Part shown: piece by piece, positions 1-7,688 of the stretch
Position numbering within the stretch: position 1 is the first letter of the stretch
Layout of the letters: every line of letters starts with the position of its first letter
Assembly (NCBI GenBank): GCA_017882555.1
Contig: JADGPH010000196.1
Coordinates: 1 to 14,859 of the forward strand
DNA from: Thermoleophilia bacterium
Lineage (GTDB): Bacteria > Actinomycetota > Thermoleophilia > Miltoncostaeales > Miltoncostaeaceae
Direction: 5' to 3'
Length of the DNA stretch: 14,859 nt
Notes under the pieces: model-generated
What the model saw: the letters and a program-made list of their open reading frames with translations, nothing else
The model's database searches: none
What the model was told of the DNA's origin: nothing
Position numbers and translations under genes: made by a program

Positions 1-1
1 C

Positions 2-1585
2 ATTGCGTGGGGTTTGTACGTGCTTGGTCCACCCGGCGGCGATGCGGCGACCCACCTCTACCAAAGCCAGCTGGTCAGCCAGCATGGATTCCAGCTCTGG
101 GACAACCTCTGGTATTCGGGCCGCTACAGCTTGGTCAACTACACGCTGATCTACTACCCGCTGGCGCTCGTCGTGGGTCCAGCGATCGTCATCGCCAGCT
201 CCGTTGGCGTCGCGGCCGCGGCATTCGCACGGCTCGCGCGCACGCAATGGCCGACCCTTGCGAGAGCCCCCGCGATCGCCGCGGCGCTCGTGCTCCCGCT
301 CGAGGTGATCGCTGGCGTCTACCCATTCCTGCTCGGGCTCGCGCTTGGCCTGGTCACGCTGGTCCTGCTGCAGGCGCGGCGGCCGTGGCTGGCGTCTGGC
401 GCGGCGCTACTGACCATCGCGGCCCACGGCCTCGCGTTTGGATTCATCGCCATGGTCATTGTGGCGTGGGCGCTGGCGGATCATGCATGGGTCCGCGAGC
501 GCGGCGCCCGTGGACTTGCCGCAGCCTTGGTCGTCATCGGGATCATCCAGCTGCTGCTGCTGCGCGCGTTCTCATTACCCGGTGGGCGCTACATCTTTGA
601 TCCCAAAGACTTCGCCGCAATCGTTGCGTTTTGCCTTGCCGGCGCGGCACTCACATATCGACAGCCCACCCAGCGACCGCTGTGGATCTTCTTTTGGGTC
701 TATGGCGTCATCGGCACACTGGACTTTCTGATCCCCAACCCCATCGGCGGGAACGCGGTCCGACTGCTTGTCGTGATGGGCCTCCCCATCCTGCTCATCC
801 CCCTGGCCGCCCGCGATTTTCATCCCCGGTGGATGATCGCCGTGTGCGTGCTCGCGCTCGTCATCTGGCAAGGAATTTCTCCGGTCACCGAATGGCAGGC
901 CTCATCAAGCTCGCGGGGCGCACAGGCGTCCTTCTGGCAACCGGCACTCGCGTTCCTCCGTGCCCACGATGCGCCGGCCTACCGGGTCGAGGTCGTGCAA
1001 TCCAAGCGCTATTGGGAGGCGTACTACATCGCCGGCCACGGCTTCGCGATGGCACGCGGGTGGTATCGCCAGGATGACTTCCCGACGAACGCCGTGCTCT
1101 ACGGAGATCTCACACCGCAGAACTATCAGGCCTGGTTGCGAGCGATCGGGGTGCACTACGTGCTGTTGTCGAGCGACGAGCTCGACTTCACCTCGCGCCA
1201 GGAGGCCGCGCTGCTCCGCGGCGGGCGATCGGGGCTCCAAACCGTTGCCCACACGGGGGCGTGGACGATCTATGCCCTTCCCAACCCGACCCCGATCATC
1301 ACGCCCGCCGCCTCCGCCCAGATCACGCGGATGACGCCGACGAGCATGACCATTCACGTGGCATCACCGGGCCCGCTGACCGTGCGGGTCCGGGACAATC
1401 CGTACTGGAGTGCGTATGAGAGTGGGGGAGAACGGGTCTGCGTCGCGCTCGGAACCGGCCAAACGACGCTGCTCAATGTGAGTCACCCGGGAACGGTGCA
1501 GCTCCAGTTCCACGTGGGCTTCGATCAAATCGCGCACGCGTTGATCGGCCAGTACGCGTCCTGTGGGAGCTCAGCAACACCGTAA
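2..1585 (+). CDS. Multi-pass membrane protein, GT-C glycosyltransferase-like (5' truncated)
   Basis: The reading frame is open to the left edge, so the true start lies outside the window; residues here are counted from the in-frame TTG at 14. The first ~45 residues hold an acidic/His motif (G-G-D10-A-A-T-H14) followed by an aromatic stretch (LWDNLWYSGRYS). This resembles the first extracytoplasmic loop of GT-C-like enzymes, where an acidic residue is often catalytic. About eight hydrophobic helices span roughly residues 45-290. The C-terminal ~230 residues are soluble and rich in aromatics and beta-type sequence, as in actinobacterial polytopic proteins with a periplasmic C-terminal domain. 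The gene ends in TAA 40 nt from the stop of the convergent PIG-V-like gene. The membrane topology is seen. The GT-C role is inference, and YfhO-like or other envelope polytopic proteins are alternatives. No donor or acceptor can be assigned. Confidence 0.7.
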   Translation: MAWGLYVLGPPGGDAATHLYQSQLVSQHGFQLWDNLWYSGRYSLVNYTLIYYPLALVVGPAIVIASSVGVAAAAFARLARTQWPTLARAPAIAAALVLPLEVIAGVYPFLLGLALGLVTLVLLQARRPWLASGAALLTIAAHGLAFGFIAMVIVAWALADHAWVRERGARGLAAALVVIGIIQLLLLRAFSLPGGRYIFDPKDFAAIVAFCLAGAALTYRQPTQRPLWIFFWVYGVIGTLDFLIPNPIGGNAVRLLVVMGLPILLIPLAARDFHPRWMIAVCVLALVIWQGISPVTEWQASSSSRGAQASFWQPALAFLRAHDAPAYRVEVVQSKRYWEAYYIAGHGFAMARGWYRQDDFPTNAVLYGDLTPQNYQAWLRAIGVHYVLLSSDELDFTSRQEAALLRGGRSGLQTVAHTGAWTIYALPNPTPIITPAASAQITRMTPTSMTIHVASPGPLTVRVRDNPYWSAYESGGERVCVALGTGQTTLLNVSHPGTVQLQFHVGFDQIAHALIGQYASCGSSATP

Positions 1586-1625
1586 ACACGTCGCGCCGAC
1601 AGACGCTGCAAGAACCCCGCCCCTG

Positions 1626-2822
1626 TCACGGGCTCGTCACGTTCAATTGCAGGACCAACAGCACCGTCACCAACAGCGTCGCGGAGATGACCCAGGCACG
1701 ACGACGACTCCCGCCGTGCCCGAGCCACTCGGCAACCGGCCACACGAGCGGGAACGCCACCAGTCCAAAGCGCATCATCGAGGAGTAGCTGCCGCTCAGC
1801 AGCGGTATCCCCAGTGCCATCACGATAAACAGCACCCAGGGGCTGCGCCACCGTCCCTCCATCCGCCACAACGCCACGGCCACGGCGACCATCACGATCG
1901 TAAACAGGAAGTCGCGCTCGCTCCCGGTCCAGACCAAATGCCGGAACAGACCATGTTTGAAGGGGGGGAGGACATAGTCGATCACGCTGTAGGTGGCCTT
2001 GGGCAGCCCGGTGACCAAGCTGATCCCCAACGGGCCCCGATGCCACGCGCCCTGGGCGTTGAGCGGTAGCTGCCAGGACCCCCTCGCGACCTGCATCCAG
2101 GCCAAGAACCCTCCAAGCGCGATCACCGCCGGAACAAACCCGATCACCGCGTGACGCGCACGAACCGCCCACGGAACATCCGCGACGGTCACGGCGATCA
2201 TGACCACCAGCAGGGCGACGAAGATCCCCTGCGGGCGCGTAAGCGCTGCAAGCGCCGAGGCAAGCCCCGCGATATACCAGCGGCCACGGGTGGCCGCGAG
2301 CGCGGCCCCGATCGCAAGTGCGATCAACAGGCCATCGGTGTATGCCAGCGAGGCGTAGATGGCAGGCGGAGAGAACGCGAAGACCCAGGTTGCTCGGTTC
2401 GCAAATGCCAGGTCGCGGCGATCCCAAGTGAGTCGATGCAGCCCGACGACTGCGCCGAAGAACGCCAGATTACTGACGACAAAACCCCAGATAAAGGGAT
2501 TCATCGAGGTCCGGATCCCCACCCACATCACCATCGGCAGGAGCGGAAAGAACGCCAGATTGGTGAAGACCACCCCGACCAGCCCGGTGTAGTGGTCGTA
2601 CCCATTTCGCGCAATGTCGATGTACCAACTCGTATCCCACGAGCCGAGCAGCCTGAGCGACGTCGGCACCGACCGGTCGTTACTCAGGGATGTCGCGCCG
2701 AGCCACCGTTCGACGAGAACCGCAAGGAGGATCACCAAAGCGCGCGACAAACCCCACGCGAGAATCGGGACACGCCAACGCGACCACCACGAGTTGGTCA
2801 TCTCCAGCGTTGTGGTCGTCAT
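1626..2822 (-). CDS. PIG-V-like integral membrane mannosyltransferase
   Basis: This 398-aa polytopic protein fits the PIG-V/Gpi18-like GT-C family, whose members transfer mannose from a polyprenyl- or dolichyl-phosphate carrier on the outer face of the membrane. Family-type landmarks are the W-D-x-x-W-Y-x-x-I-A-x-x-G-Y motif at 62-75 in the first outer loop, FFPLLP at 91-96, a YTDG segment at 161-164 where family members usually have Y-T/S-E-S, and ALTRPQG at 193-199. About nine or ten hydrophobic helices are visible. I chose ATG 2822 because GGGAGAGGG lies just upstream and the first helix follows closely. The frame stays open to 2996, but that extension is Arg-rich, not membrane-like, and would overlap the upstream gene. 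A 133-nt gap separates it from the DUF2079 gene, so it may have its own promoter; the reverse-strand GATAAT at 2907-2912 is a weak -10 candidate. The mannose donor is inferred from the family. Confidence 0.82.
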   Translation of the reverse strand: MTTTTLEMTNSWWSRWRVPILAWGLSRALVILLAVLVERWLGATSLSNDRSVPTSLRLLGSWDTSWYIDIARNGYDHYTGLVGVVFTNLAFFPLLPMVMWVGIRTSMNPFIWGFVVSNLAFFGAVVGLHRLTWDRRDLAFANRATWVFAFSPPAIYASLAYTDGLLIALAIGAALAATRGRWYIAGLASALAALTRPQGIFVALLVVMIAVTVADVPWAVRARHAVIGFVPAVIALGGFLAWMQVARGSWQLPLNAQGAWHRGPLGISLVTGLPKATYSVIDYVLPPFKHGLFRHLVWTGSERDFLFTIVMVAVAVALWRMEGRWRSPWVLFIVMALGIPLLSGSYSSMMRFGLVAFPLVWPVAEWLGHGGSRRRAWVISATLLVTVLLVLQLNVTSP

Positions 2823-2955
2823 TGGCCCTCTCCCGGTGCTCATGACCCAGGCCCGTGCTCGCGGGCGTCCCATGCGCGAGCTACCGCCCGATGTGCGGCA
2901 TCGGCGATTATCGGGGATACCTGACGAGATGTGGTCACCGCGGGCATCACGCGAG

Positions 2956-4467
2956 TCACGGGCGCGAGCTTCTGCGCGCAAACACCAGCACGCCATCTTC
3001 GTCGAAGACCATCACAAACGCGCGGTTCCGCTCGAGTTTCGTGACGTACGGCGCTTGCACGCGCGGCTTGACGCGCTTGTCGATCAACCAGGCCTGTTTG
3101 GTATCGACAAGCACCCACTGCGCATCGTCGATGATCGGCCAGTTCAACACCCGTCGTCGGTCAGACAGTCGACCGCCGAGCTGGTTCGACACCGAGATCG
3201 GAACGCCAACGGGAACCAACGCGACGGCACGTGCCATCGCGCGGTCGTGCGGCGTGACCGTGAATTGGATGACCTGCCGCGACGATCCGCCCGGGATGTG
3301 CTTCCAAAACGGCAATGGGCCGAGGCGATACCCCGACACCAGACCAGCGCCGAGAAGCAACACGACACAGACCACCGGCATCCGCGCGACCCTGCCGATG
3401 ACGCCCTGCGCCTGGCGAATCCGCGCCAATCCGGCAATCATGCCGGCGATGACAAATGGTGTGATGACCGACGTGTACTGGTAGTAGATCGAGTACTGGG
3501 CGGGATCCTTGGTGAGCATGTTGATGAGCAGTTCGGGCACCGCGCACAGCACGAGCAGCGGTGACACCAGCGCCAAGAACAGCACCGGTGCCAGCAGTTG
3601 GAGCAGGTAGGTCCGACGTCCCGCACTCACCAGCAGCTGGATCGTGTGTACCGGGTGCGTGACAATGGATCGCGCGATCGCACCGGGGCTGGTCCCCAAC
3701 TCGCCATACCGGGCGATAAACGGACTTGCTCCCCCCGATGCAAAGTGCGGAGTGATCACGGCAACGCACAGCACGGTCCACACGAGCCCCCCCGCTATCA
3801 GCAATGCGGCCATGCGGGTGCGGCGGTGCCGGAGCAATACCCACAGTCCAAGACCGGCGATCGCTAGGCCAACCTCTTCCTTGGTGATGAGACTCAGGGA
3901 GGCAAACACCGCCAGCCACACCGGTCGATCTTCTTCAATCGCCCAGATGCACCACAACAACAGTGGGGTCGCGAGCGTCACCGGATGAAAATCGAAGATC
4001 ACCGCCCATTGCAGCGGGGGGTAAAGGAGATAGGCCCCGGCGCACGCCGCCGCCACGCGCCAATCACGCAGCCAGCGCCGCCCGATCAAGTACACCGGCA
4101 GCGCACCCGACGCGACGATGAGCGTCTGTGCAACCAGAAGCAGTTTCGGGGTCGACCAGATCCACCAGAGCGGCGCAAACAAGGCGAGAATCGGATCGAC
4201 GTGGATCCCAAGGCGACTGATCTGCCGACCAGGGCTGTCGGTGGTCTCGAGGAAGTGGCCGTGGGCCGTAGACCAGACCGCCTGCACCATGTTGCCGAGG
4301 TCAAATCGGGCGGTCGCGAACGCCTCGTACCGCAAGAGACACAGCCAGATGAAATACGCGGCGAAGACGGCCGCCGCCGCACAGACAATGACCACACCCA
4401 CATCCCACCCGGTGGCCCATGCCCGCAGTCGAGCGACCGAGATCTCGGGACGGTGCAGGCGGCTCAT
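2956..4467 (-). CDS. DUF2079 family polytopic membrane protein
   Basis: This 503-aa protein has a short cytoplasmic N-terminus, then about ten or more hydrophobic helices from residue ~22 to ~385, and a soluble C-terminus of ~115 residues. Recognition rests on the first outer-loop signature FDLGNMVQAVWS at 55-66 and the following G-I-H-V-D-P at 87-92, both typical of DUF2079 (Pfam PF09852). This family is widespread in actinobacteria and has GT-C-like topology, but no activity is firmly known to me. ATG 4467 is supported by GAGG about 6 nt upstream and by the 4-nt ATGA overlap with the stop of the UPF0104 gene, which implies translational coupling. Its place between a flippase-like protein and a PIG-V-like protein suggests work on extracytoplasmic glycans or lipids; this is inference. 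Confidence 0.87.
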   Translation of the reverse strand: MSRLHRPEISVARLRAWATGWDVGVVIVCAAAAVFAAYFIWLCLLRYEAFATARFDLGNMVQAVWSTAHGHFLETTDSPGRQISRLGIHVDPILALFAPLWWIWSTPKLLLVAQTLIVASGALPVYLIGRRWLRDWRVAAACAGAYLLYPPLQWAVIFDFHPVTLATPLLLWCIWAIEEDRPVWLAVFASLSLITKEEVGLAIAGLGLWVLLRHRRTRMAALLIAGGLVWTVLCVAVITPHFASGGASPFIARYGELGTSPGAIARSIVTHPVHTIQLLVSAGRRTYLLQLLAPVLFLALVSPLLVLCAVPELLINMLTKDPAQYSIYYQYTSVITPFVIAGMIAGLARIRQAQGVIGRVARMPVVCVVLLLGAGLVSGYRLGPLPFWKHIPGGSSRQVIQFTVTPHDRAMARAVALVPVGVPISVSNQLGGRLSDRRRVLNWPIIDDAQWVLVDTKQAWLIDKRVKPRVQAPYVTKLERNRAFVMVFDEDGVLVFARRSSRP

Positions 4468-5468
4468 TGGCGCCTCGCAATCAGCGCAAAGAATCCGACC
4501 GCGAGCAGTTCAACGACCGTGATCTCGACGCGCGAGGCCACCGCAAGTGCAACGGCCACGCTTCCGGGTACATGCTGGGCGAGTGCCAGCGCAAACGCAC
4601 CTTCACGTAGCCCAAGCCCCGACGGCACGACGACGACGAGCATCGACACCGCGAACGCGAAAAGAAACGCACCGGTGATGAAGACCACAGATCCAACGGC
4701 CGGACCACCGACGGCGCGAACGCCAATCCACGCGCCGACCCCGAGCGTGACTTCTGCCACGAGATACCACGCTGCCAATACAACGACCCGTTCCAGAGCG
4801 ATGACCTGGGGCAGGGGCTCCCGCCCGACACGCCGCAGGATGCGTCCCAACGCGGGTCCGATCAACCGCGGATGCAAGACCACCAATCCCACCGGGAGCA
4901 CGACCACCAGCCACGCGAGCCACGCCGGACCCCGGTGCCCATACAGCAGGACAAAGGCCGCCCCACATCCCGCGGCGACACCCACCGCGAGCACCTGCTC
5001 GTAGATCATCGCCGCCAGCGTTGCGCGACGCGGAACCCCTCGATTCCGGGCCATTTCCATGCGACCGCCGATCATCACCACCGACCCCGGGACATACCGG
5101 CCCAGCAGCGAGACACCCCAAATGGCCAGCATGCGCCGACGTTCGGGCCGGGGCTCGACGAGGGACTCCACGACCGCCACATAGGCGGCGCCCGTCACGA
5201 AATACGAGAGCAGAACGACGAGGCCCGACAGTGCAAGGAGCCCCCAATTTGGGTGCCACGGGTACGAAGCAATCTCTGACCAGCCGCTGACCAATGCATA
5301 GGCCAAAAACGCCAACGCGAGGAGTGCCGCCGCGATCCCGAGATTGCGGCGGCGGGCGCTCCGGGGGGGCGTGTCGAGGCCTGCGGTCACAGGGCGCGGG
5401 ACACACGGCGGCAACGCGAACCCGGGAGCGCGATCACCCAGGGACGCCACGAGGAGTCTGCGGCGCAC
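4464..5468 (-). CDS. UPF0104 / lysylphosphatidylglycerol-synthase TM domain (flippase-like) protein
   Basis: This membrane protein of up to 334 aa matches the LPG_synthase_TM/UPF0104 family (Pfam PF03706). Key segments are L-L-G-R-Y-V-P-G at 121-128 and the late PSGLGLREG motif at 282-290, equivalent to the family's P-G-G-L-G-x-R-E-G. About seven or eight helices run from ~42 to ~330. No soluble aminoacyl-transferase (MprF C-terminal) domain is present, so it is a stand-alone membrane half. Such proteins often sit in glycan clusters and are proposed to flip or handle lipids; no substrate can be read here. The start is uncertain. GTG 5468 is the first start after the in-frame stop at 5502-5504, but the first ~40 residues are Arg/Pro-rich, and GTG 5390 (residue 27) is an equally plausible start. 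Neither has a clear ribosome binding site. It overlaps the DUF2079 start by 4 nt and lies 108 nt after the GT4 gene. Confidence 0.86.
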   Translation of the reverse strand: MRRRLLVASLGDRAPGFALPPCVPRPVTAGLDTPPRSARRRNLGIAAALLALAFLAYALVSGWSEIASYPWHPNWGLLALSGLVVLLSYFVTGAAYVAVVESLVEPRPERRRMLAIWGVSLLGRYVPGSVVMIGGRMEMARNRGVPRRATLAAMIYEQVLAVGVAAGCGAAFVLLYGHRGPAWLAWLVVVLPVGLVVLHPRLIGPALGRILRRVGREPLPQVIALERVVVLAAWYLVAEVTLGVGAWIGVRAVGGPAVGSVVFITGAFLFAFAVSMLVVVVPSGLGLREGAFALALAQHVPGSVAVALAVASRVEITVVELLAVGFFALIARRQ

Positions 5469-5576
5469 CCGACGAAGCCGTGTGGCGCATCGGTGTGATC
5501 TTCATCCGTCCGCATCATCCGCATCTCCGATCGCCGGGTCGGGCCGCATCAGATCGCACGAGGGCGACGGTCGATG

Positions 5577-6707
5577 TCATTCCGCCGGGAAGCTCGCCAA
5601 TTCGGGAACGCGGGATGTCACTGCGGTGATGAACTGGTCGGCGATACACACAGGTAGACCGTATTCCTCGTAACGACGCCGGGCCTGTGCTCCGAGGCGC
5701 GCCCGCAGCTCGGGATCCCGCGCAAGCCGGGCGAGCGCCTCTGCCAGCGCAGCCGCATCTCCGGTCGGTACCAGCAGGGCATCGTGGCCATCGCGCAGCA
5801 CCTCACGCGCACCCGGTGTATCTGCGGTAACGATTGGACGTCCGACTGCCATCGCCTGCCACACCTTGTTGGGTACGACGCGACTGGCCTTGTCGCTGCC
5901 GCCAAAGACTCCCAGGCAAATGTGTGCGCGGGCAAGTTCCTCGCCGAGCTGCGCGTAGGGCACCCATAGAACATGCTCGAGTCCAGGCGGTCGATCCCTC
6001 GCCAGCTCACCCGCCAGCCACTCCGCGAGCTGCCCGTCACCGATGATCCGCACCGGAGGCACCCCCGGATAGCGAGCGGCGTCAAGGACGACCCCAAGCC
6101 CGTGTAGGGGCGCAAGTTTGCCGACGAACAGGGCCCGTACGGGAGTCGTTGGTTCGGGGCGCTCCGGAAACCGCTCGGGATCCGCCCCCACCGAGACGAC
6201 CACGACGCGACCGCGGGCACGCGGGAATTCACTCTCGATCCAGGCGGCATTGGCCTGCGTATCCGCGAGGATCACGTCGGCGCCGCGCACCAGCTGGCGG
6301 TCCATCAACGACAGCAAGTGCGTCATCCGTCGTCCGGCACGACCGCGATCTCCACCGAGCGTATCGCTGAACGAAATCATCATGTCGACGATCAGGGGGA
6401 CCTTGCGTCGACGTGCAATCGCGCGCGCCAGCGGCGCATCGAGCTGCGCGGGGTAGCCGGCCATGACCACATCAACCGGACCGATGTGCCGCTCCCGGAC
6501 CAGAATCCTGATCCACGCCCACGCGGCACGTGCGACGCTCGCCAGCAAGGCACCGGAGCGCAAGAAGCTCCCGGCCTTGTGCTGGGTGCGTTCCCAAACC
6601 GGCACATGGCACTCGATCACCTCGTGCCCGCGAGCGGTCAGTCCAGCCCGCAGTACCTGGATGCGCGGGTAGGACCGCTCATAGGTGCCGACCAGAAGCA
6701 GCTTCAC
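5577..6707 (-). CDS. Glycosyltransferase family 4 (GT-B fold)
   Basis: This 376-aa cytosolic GT-B enzyme has an N-terminal Rossmann domain starting MKLLLVGTYERSYPR and a C-terminal nucleotide-sugar domain. The C-terminal half shows F-V-G-K-L-A-P-L-H-G at 194-203 (K197 at the usual diphosphate-binding place), R-I-I-G-D-G at 220-225, and P-N-K-V-W-Q-A-M-A-V-G-R-P-I-V at 279-293, followed by a P-G-A-R-E-V-L segment. An oddity is Q284, where family-4 enzymes of the WbuB type normally carry the second Glu of the EX7E motif. A middle segment (~54-75) is hydrophobic and may dock on the membrane. The start is GTG 6707, inside a 4-nt GTGA overlap with the GT2 stop, so translation is probably coupled. 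Its neighbours suggest addition of a sugar to a lipid-linked or surface glycan. Donor and acceptor are unknown. Confidence 0.9.
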   Translation of the reverse strand: MKLLLVGTYERSYPRIQVLRAGLTARGHEVIECHVPVWERTQHKAGSFLRSGALLASVARAAWAWIRILVRERHIGPVDVVMAGYPAQLDAPLARAIARRRKVPLIVDMMISFSDTLGGDRGRAGRRMTHLLSLMDRQLVRGADVILADTQANAAWIESEFPRARGRVVVVSVGADPERFPERPEPTTPVRALFVGKLAPLHGLGVVLDAARYPGVPPVRIIGDGQLAEWLAGELARDRPPGLEHVLWVPYAQLGEELARAHICLGVFGGSDKASRVVPNKVWQAMAVGRPIVTADTPGAREVLRDGHDALLVPTGDAAALAEALARLARDPELRARLGAQARRRYEEYGLPVCIADQFITAVTSRVPELASFPAE

Positions 6708-7675
6708 GCAGGAGGGTCCGCTGGTCGACCGACAACCTCTTTGACACGGGTCGCGGCCTCATCGACGTGGGTGCGCAGGTGATGGCGCTGAATCATCTCG
6801 CTGACAAGGCCGATCGTCAGAAACTGCATTCCGACGAGGATCAATAGAACCCCCAACAACAGCAATGGCCGGTTGCCGATCGCCTGGCCAGACAGCCGCA
6901 GCACGGTGAGATATGCAGAGATGAGCACACCCAACAAGACCGACACGACGCCCAGACCACCAAACAGGTGCATTGGCCGATGGCGATACCGGCCCATGAA
7001 CGTGATCGTCAGCAGGTCGAGAAAGCCACGCAGGTACCGCTCGAAGCCGTACTTGCTGGCACCATGCTCACGCGGGCGGTGGTTGACCGCCAGCTCGCCG
7101 ATGCTGAAGCCCTCATGGGCGGCGAGCACCGGGATGTACCGGTACTGGTCGCCGGCAAGGGCCAACGATTGAACCACCTCGGACCGGTACACCTTGAAGC
7201 CGCAGTTGAGGTCATGCAGGGGCACGCCGCTCGCCCAGCGGGTCACTCCGTTGAAGACCCTGGATGGCAAGCGCTTCGAGATCGGGTCTTGGCGATCCCA
7301 CTTCCAGCCCGAGACGAGGTCAAAACCCTTGTCGAGCTCGGCGAGCATCCGTGGGATTTCCCGGGGATCGTCCTGCAAGTCCCCGTCGATCGTGATGAGG
7401 ATGTCGCCCGTGGCGACAAGGAACCCGGCCATGAGCGCTTCCGCCTTGCCGAAGTTCCGGCGCAACCGCACGACAGTGATCTCCGGTTCGCTCGTCGCGA
7501 GCCGGTCGAGGATCTGTGCGGTGCCGTCGCGTGATCCGTCGTCCACAAATATCACTTCGGTCTGCTGAGACAGCGCCCGCAACACCGGAAGCAATTCATC
7601 CGCCAACGGGCCGACGTTGTCGCACTCGTTGTAGACCGGCACCACAACCGAGATCATTTCAGCGGAAGAGGGCAT
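6704..7675 (-). CDS. DPM1/GtrB-type GT2 polyprenyl-phosphate glycosyltransferase with two C-terminal TM helices
   Basis: This 323-aa protein has a GT-A family 2 domain followed by two membrane helices. It carries SVVVPVYNE at 9-17, the nucleotide-binding VDDGSRDGT at 44-52, the metal-binding D97-G-D99 within TIDGDLQDDP, and the segment C-G-F-K-V-Y-R after it. The amphipathic linker KYGFERYLRGF leads to helices at about 234-258 and 269-292. This layout is that of GtrB/ArnC/DPM1-like enzymes, which move a sugar from a nucleotide donor to polyprenyl phosphate at the inner face of the membrane. The lipid-linked sugar then feeds outer-face GT-C enzymes such as the PIG-V-like protein encoded downstream. 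I chose ATG 7675, 13 nt after the M28-like stop; MISVV at 7657 is an alternative. The frame is open to 7855, but that extension would lie inside the preceding gene. The sugar (mannose, glucose or other) cannot be read from sequence. Confidence 0.93.
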   Translation of the reverse strand: MPSSAEMISVVVPVYNECDNVGPLADELLPVLRALSQQTEVIFVDDGSRDGTAQILDRLATSEPEITVVRLRRNFGKAEALMAGFLVATGDILITIDGDLQDDPREIPRMLAELDKGFDLVSGWKWDRQDPISKRLPSRVFNGVTRWASGVPLHDLNCGFKVYRSEVVQSLALAGDQYRYIPVLAAHEGFSIGELAVNHRPREHGASKYGFERYLRGFLDLLTITFMGRYRHRPMHLFGGLGVVSVLLGVLISAYLTVLRLSGQAIGNRPLLLLGVLLILVGMQFLTIGLVSEMIQRHHLRTHVDEAATRVKEVVGRPADPPA

Positions 7676-7688
7676 CGGATTCGTGATG

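Noticed and set aside
1619..1633. Possible terminator hairpin between the two convergent genes
   Set aside because: Only a 4-bp GCCC/GGGC stem with a 7-nt loop, overlapping the last codons of the PIG-V-like gene and without a T-run; too weak to annotate.
2151..3564. Overlapping + strand frames opposite the PIG-V-like and DUF2079 genes
   Set aside because: They are charged, motif-free translations antisense to membrane helices, a typical artefact where hydrophobic codons read as charged ones on the other strand.
5510..5527. 9-bp imperfect tandem repeat (CCGCATCAT/CCGCATCTC) upstream of the UPF0104 gene
   Set aside because: Only two short imperfect copies, expected by chance at this length and composition.
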